Made by a program: the position numbers and the translations under genes. A DNA stretch of 64,000 nucleotides from NCBI RefSeq assembly GCF_001517545.1, contig NZ_FBYA01000004.1, positions 108,418 to 172,417 of the forward strand, read 5' to 3'. Source of the DNA: Limnohabitans sp. Rim47 (GTDB lineage: Bacteria; Pseudomonadota; Gammaproteobacteria; Burkholderiales; Burkholderiaceae_C). This document shows positions 33,690-42,320 of this stretch, piece by piece. The notes under the pieces were generated by a model. It was not told the origin of the DNA and did not search any database. It saw only the letters and a program-made list of their open reading frames with translations. Numbering within the stretch: position 1 is the first letter of the stretch; each line of letters opens with the position of its first letter.

Positions 33690-35294
33690 TCAAGCGCTGG
33701 CCAAACCCCATTGTTGGGCACTGCTGGCTTCCCAGAAATCGGCAAAAGGACTGGGCAGAGGGGGCTTGCCGATGGTGGGGGACAGCAACTGGCCCGGTGC
33801 CAAGGTGTCCACCATGCTGGCCAAGCTGCGTGCTTGGCCTTGACCGTTGCGCACCATCAGGTGCTGTGGGCTGATCTCGCTGGGGCTTTGGAGTCCGGCG
33901 GCGCCCAGCAAGTCGGCCAAGGCATGCAGGGTGTTGGCATGAAAGTAAAACACCCGCTCGGCTTTGTCGGTGACCACAATCGCGCGTTGGCGCACCGGGT
34001 CTTGCGTGGCCACGCCTGTGGGGCAGTGGTCGGTGTGGCAACTGCGTGACTGGATGCAACCGAGCGAAAACATGAAGCCACGGCCCGCGTTGCACCAATC
34101 GGCCCCCAGGGCCAGGCAACGCGCCATGTCAAACGCCGAGATCACTTTGCCCGAGGCCCCGATCTTGATGCGCTCACGCAAACCGGCCCCGACCAAACTG
34201 TTGTGCACCAAGCGCAGACCGTCGCGCAAAGGCATGCCCACATGGTCCGCAAATTCGATGGGCGCAGCGCCTGTGCCGCCTTCGCCCCCGTCCACCACCA
34301 CAAAGTCGGGTGTTTGTTGGGTCTGGACCATCGCTTTGACCAGAGAAAACCATTCTGCCGGGTGGCCCACGCACAACTTGATGCCCACCGGTTTGCCGCC
34401 CGACAACTGGCGCAGTTGCGCCACAAATGCCAACAACTCCAGTGGGCTGGCAAAAGCCGAATGCCGGGCCGGTGAGACGCAGTCTTGGCCCATGGGCACG
34501 CCTCGGGCTTCGGCGATTTCAGCGCTGACCTTGGCCTTGGGCAACACGCCGCCATGGCCGGGCTTGGCCCCTTGTGAGAGTTTCACCTCGATCATCTTGA
34601 CCTGAGGCGACTGCGCTTGCAGTGAAAAGCGCTCGGGGTCAAAGCGGCCATCGGCTGTGCGGCAACCAAAATAGCCCGAGGCAATTTGCCAGATCAGGTC
34701 GCCCCCATGCTGGCGGTGGTGCACCGAGATGCTGCCTTCACCGGTGTCGTGCGCAAATTGGCCCATGGCCGCCCCCCGGTTGAGCGCCTGGATGGCGTTG
34801 GGTGACAAAGCCCCAAAGCTCATGCCCGAAATATTGAGCAGTGACAAGGCATAGGGCTGTGTGCACTGCGATTCGCCCACTTGGATGCGAAACGAGGCCG
34901 GGTCCAGTTGCACGGGCAGCAAGGAGTGGGCGAGCCATTCGGTGCCCGAGCTGTACATGTCTTTGATGCTGCCAAAGCCGCGCTTGTCGTTTTGCATTTT
35001 GGAGCGGGCATAAACCATGGCCCGCTGGTTGCGAGAAAACGGCAGTTTTTCCTCGTCATCCTCTAAAAAGTATTGGCGCAATTCGGGGCGGATGTATTCC
35101 AGTCCATAGCGCAGTCGTCCGGTCAAGGGGTAGTTGCGGCGCACCGCCTGTTTGGTTTGGGTGAAGTCGATCCAGCCCAGCGCAAACAGCACCGCGAAGC
35201 TGGCGCTGGCCCAGGCCGAAAAAGGCCAGGCCACGACGGCCGCAGGGGCTGTGGCCAGCCAAGGCAGATAGCGGGAGAAAGACTGACGGGCCAT
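33690..35294 (-). CDS. FMN-binding glutamate synthase-family protein
   Basis: The start ATG 35294 gives 534 residues with a hydrophobic N-terminus (residues about 10-40, one or two membrane spans) and the glutamate synthase FMN/3Fe-4S domain. GEGSISVHHRQHGGDLIWQI, VDGGEGGTGAAP and KIGASGKVISAFDMARCLAL are FMN-site blocks, and CIQSRSCHTDHCPTG holds the three cluster cysteines. It lacks the amidotransferase and central domains of GltB. The physiological reaction is not established for this stand-alone family. Confidence 0.85.
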   Translation of the reverse strand: MARQSFSRYLPWLATAPAAVVAWPFSAWASASFAVLFALGWIDFTQTKQAVRRNYPLTGRLRYGLEYIRPELRQYFLEDDEEKLPFSRNQRAMVYARSKMQNDKRGFGSIKDMYSSGTEWLAHSLLPVQLDPASFRIQVGESQCTQPYALSLLNISGMSFGALSPNAIQALNRGAAMGQFAHDTGEGSISVHHRQHGGDLIWQIASGYFGCRTADGRFDPERFSLQAQSPQVKMIEVKLSQGAKPGHGGVLPKAKVSAEIAEARGVPMGQDCVSPARHSAFASPLELLAFVAQLRQLSGGKPVGIKLCVGHPAEWFSLVKAMVQTQQTPDFVVVDGGEGGTGAAPIEFADHVGMPLRDGLRLVHNSLVGAGLRERIKIGASGKVISAFDMARCLALGADWCNAGRGFMFSLGCIQSRSCHTDHCPTGVATQDPVRQRAIVVTDKAERVFYFHANTLHALADLLGAAGLQSPSEISPQHLMVRNGQGQARSLASMVDTLAPGQLLSPTIGKPPLPSPFADFWEASSAQQWGLASA

Positions 35295-35350
35295 GAACTG
35301 CACTCCCAAAAACATCCATCGTAGATGGTGTTGGTGATTTTGGTAGATTT

Positions 35351-36601
35351 TTATGCGCGAATGTAGCGTTCTGCTGCCAAATGTTTGGCCAGTGACGGGG
35401 CCAAGGGCAAGGGCGTGTTGCACAACCACGCGGCGGTGAGTTCACCGCACAACACGGCCAGGCTGATGCCGCGTGCGCCCATGCCCGTGCAGAGCCACAG
35501 GCCCGGCAGACGTTGGCTGTCGATGGGCCCCACGGCAGGCAGGCGGTTGGGCAGGGTGCAGCGCAAGCCGGCCCAGCCGTGGATGTGCGCCGGGCCAAAC
35601 TGCTGCTGCATGGCTGCACCCAAGTTGGGCAGCAAGGTGGCCAGACGCAGCTGGTTGGCGGCGTGGTCTTCTTCGCGCACGGGCGCTTGTTCGCAGTTGC
35701 GCTCAAAAGTAGAGCCGATGAACCAGCCCGGCTGGCCGTCTGGCGTGGGCACACCGCTGATAAAACTGCCGTGCCCGTTGACCGGAAAGGGCGGCAGTAG
35801 CTGGCGCTGGGCGTCGTTCAAATCGTGCATGTGGCCAAAACTGACTTGCCCACGCAAAGGGTTCAAGGGCACGGCAAAACCGGGCAGGGGCTGCAGTAAT
35901 GCCAGGCTGTCAAAGGCGCTGGCCACCACCAGCAAGGGGGCTTGGCCCAAGGCCCGGCCTTGGGCATCGGTCACTCTCCACAGGTCGCCGCGTCGTTCAA
36001 TGGTGTTGGCTTTGTGCTGCCAAAGCACCTGCACACCCGGGGTTTGCAGTTGCGCCGCCACCAGTTGACGGGGCCTGATCCAGCCAGCCTGTTCATGCCA
36101 GAGTGCAGGCGTTCCGAGGGGCAGACCCGCTGCCGCGACTTGTTCGGCGCTGGCCTGCACGCTCCCTTCGTGGGGGCTGTCAGGGGTGCTGTCTTGGGTG
36201 TTGTCTTGGGTGTTGTGTTGATCTGACTTGGCCGTGGGCAGCCTGCGTTTGCCGGCCAGGTTGTGTTCCAGAACGCCTGTCGGGGCCCAGTCAGTGCCGC
36301 GTTGCAGCAGCGTTTGCGCGCGTTGCAGCGTGGCCTGAACGCCTGCCCGCGTGATGCGCGAGAGCACGTTGTCGTCGGGTGAGACATGGGGCGCGGCCAA
36401 ACCCGCAGGAAGGCCCGATGCGCCAGCGCCAATGCCTTTTGCTTGGTCGATCACCGTGACCGCCCAGCCCCGCAAGGCCAAGCTGTGCGCCACGGCCGAA
36501 CCCGACAGGCCTGCACCGATCACCAGGGCCTGGGATGGGGCAGGGTTGCTGTGGTCGGGTCCGATGTGGCTCTGGTTGGGGGGCAAAAAGGGCTGGCTCA
36601 A
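35351..36601 (-). CDS. mnmC: FAD-dependent cmnm5U34 tRNA oxidoreductase (MnmC C-terminal domain alone)
   Basis: This 416-residue protein has FAD motif VIGAGLSGSAVAHSLALRG (27-45), GAGASGLPAGLAAPHVSPDD and the terminal TGMGARGISLAVLCGELTAA, matching the oxidoreductase half of MnmC, which removes the carboxymethyl group in wobble-uridine modification. The methyltransferase half of bifunctional MnmC is absent and not next door. The start shown is TTG and uncertain. A low-complexity insert (QHNTQDNTQDSTPD, about residues 126-139), made by a short tandem DNA repeat, interrupts the domain. Confidence 0.78.
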   Translation of the reverse strand: MSQPFLPPNQSHIGPDHSNPAPSQALVIGAGLSGSAVAHSLALRGWAVTVIDQAKGIGAGASGLPAGLAAPHVSPDDNVLSRITRAGVQATLQRAQTLLQRGTDWAPTGVLEHNLAGKRRLPTAKSDQHNTQDNTQDSTPDSPHEGSVQASAEQVAAAGLPLGTPALWHEQAGWIRPRQLVAAQLQTPGVQVLWQHKANTIERRGDLWRVTDAQGRALGQAPLLVVASAFDSLALLQPLPGFAVPLNPLRGQVSFGHMHDLNDAQRQLLPPFPVNGHGSFISGVPTPDGQPGWFIGSTFERNCEQAPVREEDHAANQLRLATLLPNLGAAMQQQFGPAHIHGWAGLRCTLPNRLPAVGPIDSQRLPGLWLCTGMGARGISLAVLCGELTAAWLCNTPLPLAPSLAKHLAAERYIRA

Positions 36602-36602
36602 A

Positions 36603-36668
36603 TCAGCGGTCAGCGGTCAGCGGGCCGTGGTCAGCGGTCAGCGGGGCGTGGTCAGTGGTCGGAGGTCA
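36603..36668. repeat. Short GTCAGCGG tandem array
   Basis: Imperfect copies of GTCAGCGG and a larger unit (CGGGCCGTGGTCAGCGGTCA) fill the whole spacer between mnmC and yggX and touch the yggX stop codon. Slippage here could change the 5' leader of mnmC. Confidence 0.7.
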
Positions 36669-36938
36669 ATTGGCCGGTGGCACGTAGCCTTGGGCGGCAT
36701 CAGCGCCGGAGCCAAAGAAGTGGTTTTCCATCTGGCGGGCCAGGTATTGGCGGGCACGCAAATCGGCCAGGTTCAAGCGGTTTTCATTGACCAGCATGGT
36801 CTGGTGCTTGAGCCAGTCGGCCCAGGCTTGCTTGCTTACACTTTCCCAAATGCGCTTGCCCAAATCGCCGGGGTAGGGCGGAAAGTCCAGGCCTTCTGCT
36901 TCGGTGCCGAGTTTGATGCATTGAACGGTGCGTGCCAT
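36666..36938 (-). CDS. yggX: Probable Fe(II)-trafficking / oxidative damage protection protein
   Basis: The 90-residue YggX family protein starts ARTVQCIKLGTEAEGLDFPP and contains YPGDLGKRIWESVSKQAW and QTMLVNENRLNLAD, conserved over its whole length. It protects Fe-S proteins from oxidation. It is transcribed divergently from fpr, and the two share a 214-base AT-rich spacer. Confidence 0.95.
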   Translation of the reverse strand: MARTVQCIKLGTEAEGLDFPPYPGDLGKRIWESVSKQAWADWLKHQTMLVNENRLNLADLRARQYLARQMENHFFGSGADAAQGYVPPAN

Positions 36939-37152
36939 GGTGTCTTTCAGCCTTGATCTGTCTTAAGAAGCACTGGTTATACGGATATAAAATTTCAGTA
37001 TTTCCAGTTTGAAGCGGTTCACATGAAAATACGGCCTGTTTTGCGACAGGGACGATTTTCTTGTGGTCTTTGAGGCCGCAACTGTAGCAAGCTTTCTGTA
37101 TCCCTTCAGTGGCGATGGGGCTCATGTCCCTGCCAAAACACCTAAAAATCAA

Positions 37153-37929
37153 ATGAGTGCTTTTCTTGAAGAACGCGTTTTGAGCGTTCACCACTGGACG
37201 GACCGGCTGTTCAGCTTCACCACCACCCGTGACCAGGCCCTGCGTTTTTCAAACGGGCACTTCACCATGATCGGTTTGCGCGGTGACAACGGCAAACCGC
37301 TGTTGCGCGCTTATTCCATCGCCAGCGCCAATTACGAAGAGCACCTGGAGTTTCTGAGCATCAAGGTGCCCGACGGCCCGCTGACCTCCAAGTTACAACA
37401 TATCCAGGTGGGCGACACCATTGTGGTCGGCCGCAAGCCCACAGGCACCTTGCTGTGCGACTACCTCTTGCCCGGCAAAAACCTCTACCTCATGTCCACC
37501 GGCACCGGTCTGGCGCCGTTCATGAGCATCATCCGCGACCCCGAAACTTATGAGCGTTTTGAAAAAGTGATCCTGGTGCACGGCGTCCGTCAAGTGAATG
37601 AATTGGCGTACCACGACTACATCACCCAAGAGCTGCCGGCCAACGAGTTTCTGGGCGAGATGGTCACCAAACAACTGCTGTACTACCCCACCGTGACTCG
37701 GGAGCCCTATAAAAACCAGGGCCGCCTGACCGATTTGATCGAAAACGGCAAGCTGTTCGCTGATCTGGGCTTGTCCAAGCTCGACCCTGAAACCGATCGT
37801 GTGATGATCTGCGGTAGCCCCGGCATGCTCAAAGACCTCAAGCGCATTTGCGAAGAGCACGGCCTGAAAGAAGGCAACACCAGCACGCCGGGTGCGTTTG
37901 TCATCGAACGCGCATTTGCCGAAGCCTGA
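37153..37929 (+). CDS. fpr: Ferredoxin-NADP reductase, Fpr type
   Basis: The start ATG 37153 gives 258 residues. RAYSIASANYEEHLEFLSIK holds the FAD-binding R-x-Y-S motif. GKNLYLMSTGTGLAPFMSII is the NADP pocket (G-T-G-x-A-P), and VMICGSPGM and the C-terminal GAFVIERAFAEA are Fpr-typical. It reduces ferredoxin/flavodoxin or works in the reverse direction in redox stress. It is a different family from the reductase at 24115-25152. dsbB follows 2 bases after. Confidence 0.93.
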   Translation: MSAFLEERVLSVHHWTDRLFSFTTTRDQALRFSNGHFTMIGLRGDNGKPLLRAYSIASANYEEHLEFLSIKVPDGPLTSKLQHIQVGDTIVVGRKPTGTLLCDYLLPGKNLYLMSTGTGLAPFMSIIRDPETYERFEKVILVHGVRQVNELAYHDYITQELPANEFLGEMVTKQLLYYPTVTREPYKNQGRLTDLIENGKLFADLGLSKLDPETDRVMICGSPGMLKDLKRICEEHGLKEGNTSTPGAFVIERAFAEA

Positions 37930-37931
37930 CC

Positions 37932-38423
37932 ATGAACATGAACTCTCTGACCCCCTCGCGCCTGCTGGCTCTGATCGCCCTGTCGGGCACCGGCATGCTG
38001 GTCTTCGGCCTGTATTTGCAACATGTAGTGGGCCTGAATCCTTGCCCCATGTGCATCGTGCAGCGCTATGCGCTGATTGGCGTGGTGGTGTTCGGCGCTA
38101 TCGGTTGGCGCCTGCGTGGCTGGGGGCTGACTGTGTCAGCCTTGTTGCTGGCGCTGGCGGCGGGCTTTGGTGGCTTTACGGCAGCACGCCAAAGCTGGCT
38201 GCAGTGGTACCCGCCTGAAGTCGTCACCTGTGGGCGCGACTTTTACGGCATGGTCGAAAACTTCCCCATCAACCGCGCCATCCCCATGATTTTCAAAGGC
38301 AGCGGCGACTGCACCAAGGTCGACTGGACCTTTTTGGGGGGCTCCATTGCCAACTGGTCTTTCGTGGCGTTTGTGGTGTTTGCGCTGGCGGGCTTGCTGA
38401 TCGCACTCAAGTCACGTAAGTGA
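37932..38423 (+). CDS. dsbB: Disulfide bond formation protein B
   Basis: The 163-residue inner membrane protein has four helices and both redox Cys pairs: C38/C41 in NPCPMCIVQR and C100/C127 in the second periplasmic loop (VVTCGRDF and GSGDCTKVDW). It reoxidises DsbA and passes electrons to quinone. The start ATG 37932 lies 2 bases after the fpr stop. Its 3' end overlaps the convergent Lrp-type gene by 17 bases. Confidence 0.94.
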   Translation: MNMNSLTPSRLLALIALSGTGMLVFGLYLQHVVGLNPCPMCIVQRYALIGVVVFGAIGWRLRGWGLTVSALLLALAAGFGGFTAARQSWLQWYPPEVVTCGRDFYGMVENFPINRAIPMIFKGSGDCTKVDWTFLGGSIANWSFVAFVVFALAGLLIALKSRK

Positions 38424-38880
38424 GTGGCATCGCCGTGGTGAACTTGAGTTCTTCCATGGCGAAACTGGAGCTGACGTCGGACAACGGCACCTGCTGAATC
38501 AGCTGTTTGTAAACCAGGTCGTAAGCGGCAATGTCGGGCACCACCACCTTGAGCAGGTAGTCCACATCCCCGCTCATGCGGTAAACCTCGACGATTTCCC
38601 CAATGCCCTGCACGGCAGCGCGAAACCTCTCCAGCCACGGCACGTCATGGTCGCGGGTGCGAATGGCCACAAACACCGTCACGCCCAAGTTCACCTTTTG
38701 CCTGTCCACCAAGGCCACCTGTCGGGCCAGAATGCCCAACTCCTTGAGCCGCTGAACGCGCCGCCAGCATGGCGTCGGTGTCAGGTGCACCGCGGCCGCC
38801 AATTCGTTGATGGGCCAGTCGCTTTGGGTTTGCAACAATTCCAGAATCTTGCGATCTATGGCATCAAGTTTCTTCTTCAT
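38407..38880 (-). CDS. Lrp/AsnC-family transcriptional regulator
   Basis: The start ATG 38880 gives 157 residues. The N-terminal winged helix-turn-helix (LDAIDRKILELLQTQSDWPI, VHLTPTPCWRRVQRLKELG) is followed by a RAM ligand-binding domain (YRMSGDVDYLLKVVVPDIAAY). It is divergent from the aspartate racemase gene with a 113-base spacer, so it may control that gene or respond to an amino acid. The ligand is unknown. Confidence 0.92.
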   Translation of the reverse strand: MKKKLDAIDRKILELLQTQSDWPINELAAAVHLTPTPCWRRVQRLKELGILARQVALVDRQKVNLGVTVFVAIRTRDHDVPWLERFRAAVQGIGEIVEVYRMSGDVDYLLKVVVPDIAAYDLVYKQLIQQVPLSDVSSSFAMEELKFTTAMPLTYVT

Positions 38881-38993
38881 GGCCGTATTGTAGAAAAATA
38901 TGCCTTGAAACAAGCATTTGATGCATCACATTGCAATTTCATGCTTCAAATTTGGTGGCAAACTTCTGTCATCAATCCGCAGAGTCGCACAAC

Positions 38994-39683
38994 ATGAAAA
39001 AAATTGGTCTGATCGGTGGCATGAGCTGGGAGTCCACGGCCCTTTACTACCAAAACATCAACCGCGATGTGGCGCGGCGTCTAGGTGGTTTGCGCTCGGC
39101 GCGGGTGCACCTCGTCAGCCTGGACTTTCAGGAAATTGCCGATCTGCAAAAGCAGGGCGACTGGCTCCGAATGACTGAAATTTTGCAAACGGCGGCCCGC
39201 CAATTGGAAAGCAGCGGGGCAGAAGTCTTGCTGATCTGCACCAACACCATGCACCGCATCGCCCCTGAGGTTCAATCGGTGACCCCACTGCCTTTGCTGC
39301 ACATTGCCGACGTCACAGCTGATGCGGTTCTTGCGGCCGGGCTGCACAAGGTCGGTTTGCTGGGCACCCGATTCACCATGGAACAAGCGTTCATGCGCGA
39401 CCTTCTGGCCGCACGCGGGATCGCGTGTCTGGTCCCCGATGAAGCGGGCCGGGCCGAGGTGCACCGGATCATTTTTGAAGAGCTGTGTCGAAGCGTGGTG
39501 CTGGAAAGTTCACGTCAAAAACTGATCGCGCTGGTGCAGCAACTGGTCGCACAGGGCGCGCAAGGGGTCATTTTGGGATGCACCGAATTGACTATGATTC
39601 TGCGGCCCGATGATGCTGGCGTGCCCAGCTTTGACACCACCGCGCTGCACGCCATGGCGGCAGTTGATTTTTCCTTGTCCTGA
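38994..39683 (+). CDS. Aspartate/glutamate racemase family protein
   Basis: The 229-residue protein has both catalytic cysteines of PLP-independent racemases: LLICTNTMHRIA (about residue 83) and GVILGCTELTMIL (about residue 191). The N-terminus KKIGLIGGMSWESTALYYQN is typical. It interconverts L- and D-aspartate or a related amino acid in the cytoplasm. Divergence from an Lrp/AsnC regulator supports an amino-acid role. The class II amidotransferase follows 8 bases after. Confidence 0.9.
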   Translation: MKKIGLIGGMSWESTALYYQNINRDVARRLGGLRSARVHLVSLDFQEIADLQKQGDWLRMTEILQTAARQLESSGAEVLLICTNTMHRIAPEVQSVTPLPLLHIADVTADAVLAAGLHKVGLLGTRFTMEQAFMRDLLAARGIACLVPDEAGRAEVHRIIFEELCRSVVLESSRQKLIALVQQLVAQGAQGVILGCTELTMILRPDDAGVPSFDTTALHAMAAVDFSLS

Positions 39684-39691
39684 GACTCACC

Positions 39692-40534
39692 ATGTGCCAA
39701 CTGATGGGCATGAGCTGCAACAACCAGGCAGCCACCACTTTTTCTTTCACCGGGTTTTCGGCACGCGGTGGCCTGACGTCGGACCACGTAGACGGCTGGG
39801 GCATTGCCTTTTATGACGGCAAAGGCTGTCGCGTGTTTCAGGACGACATGCCCGCCAGCGCATCGCCGCTGGCCGATTACGTGCGAGAGCACCCCATCAA
39901 ATCCAGGGTCGTGGTGGCGCATGTGCGCAAAGCGACTCAGGGCGATGTGCAGTCGGCCAACTGCCACCCCTTTCAGCGCGAATGGTTGGGGCGCACTTGG
40001 GTATTTGCACACAACGGTGACTTGCGCAATTTTGAGGTGCCAGAGGGATGTCAGGACACCCCCGTGGGCACGACCGACAGCGAGCGGGCCTTTTGCACCC
40101 TCATGAGCCGTTTGCGCAATCACTTCAAGGACCGGCAAGAGTCACCTGAATGGCCCGAACTGGCCCCGATCTTGGCCAACATCAGCGCCGAGTTGGCTGG
40201 GTACGGCAACTTCAACATGCTGCTCAGCGACGGGCATGCCGTGTTTGCGCATTGTTCAACGCATTTGCACCAATTGACCCGGTGCCATCCTTTTCCCCAT
40301 GCGCGTTTGGTCGACCGTGAAATGAGCCTGGACCTGGGGCCACTCAATGCCGAAGGCGACGTCATGACCTTGCTGGCCACCGAGCCCCTGACCCTGAACG
40401 AGCCCTGGCAGGCTCTGCAGACAGGCGAGTTCCGCGTTTATGTGGACGGCCGTGAGGTCTGGCGTGAAGTGAACCCTCAAACCCGCGCCTTCGCCGCAGC
40501 CGTGCCCGACCCGAAGTTGTCGCACCCGGCCTAA
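39692..40534 (+). CDS. Class II glutamine amidotransferase (YafJ-like)
   Basis: The 280-residue protein has Cys2 as nucleophile (MCQLMGMSCN). RVVVAHVRKATQGDVQSANC and WVFAHNGDL are the conserved Ntn-hydrolase glutaminase blocks. No synthase domain follows, so the acceptor is unknown. The last codons (SHPA and stop) lie inside the first unit of the tandem array at 40522-40609, so repeat growth has reached the end of the coding sequence. Confidence 0.88.
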   Translation: MCQLMGMSCNNQAATTFSFTGFSARGGLTSDHVDGWGIAFYDGKGCRVFQDDMPASASPLADYVREHPIKSRVVVAHVRKATQGDVQSANCHPFQREWLGRTWVFAHNGDLRNFEVPEGCQDTPVGTTDSERAFCTLMSRLRNHFKDRQESPEWPELAPILANISAELAGYGNFNMLLSDGHAVFAHCSTHLHQLTRCHPFPHARLVDREMSLDLGPLNAEGDVMTLLATEPLTLNEPWQALQTGEFRVYVDGREVWREVNPQTRAFAAAVPDPKLSHPA

Positions 40535-40830
40535 TTCGTCGTACCCGGCCTAATTCTTCGCACCCGGCCTAATTCTTCGCACCCGGCCTAATTCTTCGCA
40601 CCCGGCCTCTTTCTTACACCGCGCCTAATTCGTCTTACCCGCGAATGCGGGTATCCATAGCAGTCAAAGGCATGGACCCCCGATCTGGTCGGGGGTGACA
40701 GATTAAGAAGGCATGGACCCCCGAGCTGGTCGGGGGTGACAGATTAAGAAGGCATGGACCCCCGAGCTGGTCGGGGGTGACAGATTAAGAAGGCATGGAC
40801 CCCCGATCTGGTCGGGGGGGCGAGGCAAGG
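40522..40830. repeat. Two tandem arrays between the amidotransferase and argA
   Basis: The first array (40522-40609) has a 19-bp unit (CACCCGGCCTAATTCTTCG), about four and a half copies. A palindrome of the ATACCC type follows at 40635-40656. The second array has a 41-bp unit starting at 40669, 40710, 40751 and 40792, each holding CCCCCGA(T/G)CTGGTCGGGGG. Together they fill the 337-base gap. No gene is seen. Confidence 0.92.
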
Positions 40831-40871
40831 GGGCTGGGCCCCCCGAACTGGGCAAGGGGAAGAAGGCCCGT

Positions 40872-42218
40872 TTACAGCTTCTTGACCAGCACCTGGCTCT
40901 TGCGGTCCCAGTTGTACTTGCGTTTGCGCGCCTCAGGCAGCCAGTCCGGGTCCACCTGCACAAAGCCGCGTTTGATGAACCAGTGCATGGTGCGCGTTGT
41001 CAGCACAAAGATGCTTTTGAGGCCCATGGCACGGGCGCGTTGTTCCACGCGCTTCAAAATCTTTTCGCCATCGCCTTGGCCTTGCGACTGGGGCGACACG
41101 GTGAGCGCCGCCATCTCGGCCGTTTTGGCTTCGGGGTAAGGGTAGAGCGCTGCGCAGGCAAAGATCACGCCATCGTGGTCGATGATGGTGTAGTGGTCCA
41201 CATCGCGCTCGATCTCGGTGCGGTCACGCTTGACCAGGGTGCCGTCTTTTTCAAACGGCTCGATCAACTGCAAGATGCCGCCCACATCGTCGGCGGTGGC
41301 TTCGCGCAGCTCTTCGAGTTTTTCATCGACCACCATGGTGCCGATGCCGTCGTGCACGTAAATCTCCAACAGCAAAGCCCCGTCCACCGCAAAAGGCAAG
41401 ATGTGCGAGCGCTCCACACCTTCTTCGCAGGCTTTGACGCAGTGCTGCAGGTAAAACCCGATGTCGGTCGGCTCGGTCGGTCGCGGCAGCGAGGCCAGCA
41501 GCTGTTTGGCAGCGGCCAAGGGCAACTCGGTGTCGATCGGGTTGTCTTCGCTGGCGGGCTCGCCCGGTTGCATGCGAATGCCTGCGATCTCGGTCACAAA
41601 AATCAGCTTGTCGGCCTGCAACTCGGCAGCCACGCTGGTGGCCACTTCCTCCATGGCCAAGTTAAACGCCTCACCGGTGGGCGAAAAACCAAACGGCGAC
41701 AGCAGCACCATGGCCCCCATGTCCAGGGTGTTGGTGATGCCCTGCACATCGACCTTGCGCACCAAACCCGAGTGCTGAAAATCCACCCCGTCCACAATGC
41801 CCACGGGGCGGGCGGTGATGAAGTTGCCCGAAATCACCCGCACCGTCGAGCCCGCCATGGGCGTGTTGGGCAGGCCTTGGCTGAAAGCCGCTTCGATCTC
41901 ATAACGCAGCTGGCCCGCTGCTTCTTGGGCGCAATCGAGCGCCACGCTGTCGGTGATGCGCATGCCGTGCGAATATTTGGGCGCATGGCCCTTGGCCGCC
42001 AGTTGTTCGTTCACTTGCGGGCGAAAGCCATGCACCAGCACGATCTTGACCCCCATGCTTTGGATCAGCGCCAAGTCTTGCGCCAAGTGCGCCAGCTTGC
42101 CAGCGGCAATCGCCTCGCCCGCAATGCCCACCACAAAGGTCTTGCCCCGGTGCATGTGGATGTAGGGCGCCACCGACCGGAACCAGGGCACGAAAGTGAA
42201 ATTGAAGACTGTGGGCAT
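40872..42218 (-). CDS. argA: N-acetylglutamate synthase
   Basis: The start ATG 42218 gives 448 residues. The N-terminal amino-acid kinase fold has VVGIAGEAIAAGKLAHLAQD and VLVHGFRPQVNEQLAAKG (arginine-binding, non-catalytic kinase domain). The C-terminal GNAT domain has MAALTVSPQSQGQGDGEKIL with the acetyl-CoA loop Q-x-x-G-x-G. It makes N-acetylglutamate, the first step of arginine synthesis. The gene is divergent from hrpA. Confidence 0.95.
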   Translation of the reverse strand: MPTVFNFTFVPWFRSVAPYIHMHRGKTFVVGIAGEAIAAGKLAHLAQDLALIQSMGVKIVLVHGFRPQVNEQLAAKGHAPKYSHGMRITDSVALDCAQEAAGQLRYEIEAAFSQGLPNTPMAGSTVRVISGNFITARPVGIVDGVDFQHSGLVRKVDVQGITNTLDMGAMVLLSPFGFSPTGEAFNLAMEEVATSVAAELQADKLIFVTEIAGIRMQPGEPASEDNPIDTELPLAAAKQLLASLPRPTEPTDIGFYLQHCVKACEEGVERSHILPFAVDGALLLEIYVHDGIGTMVVDEKLEELREATADDVGGILQLIEPFEKDGTLVKRDRTEIERDVDHYTIIDHDGVIFACAALYPYPEAKTAEMAALTVSPQSQGQGDGEKILKRVEQRARAMGLKSIFVLTTRTMHWFIKRGFVQVDPDWLPEARKRKYNWDRKSQVLVKKL

Positions 42219-42320
42219 GGGCGGCAAAGGTGCGGTGAAGGGGCTGCGAAAGTGGCAGGGTGCGCGGGACTGGGATAATCCCCCGCTGTTCTTGCCTTGA
42301 TTTTCACAGAAGTTTCCGCC

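Noticed and set aside
40522..40830. CRISPR array
   Set aside because: Units are contiguous with no unique spacers and no cas genes are nearby. The same holds for 63872-64000 and the hrpA arrays.
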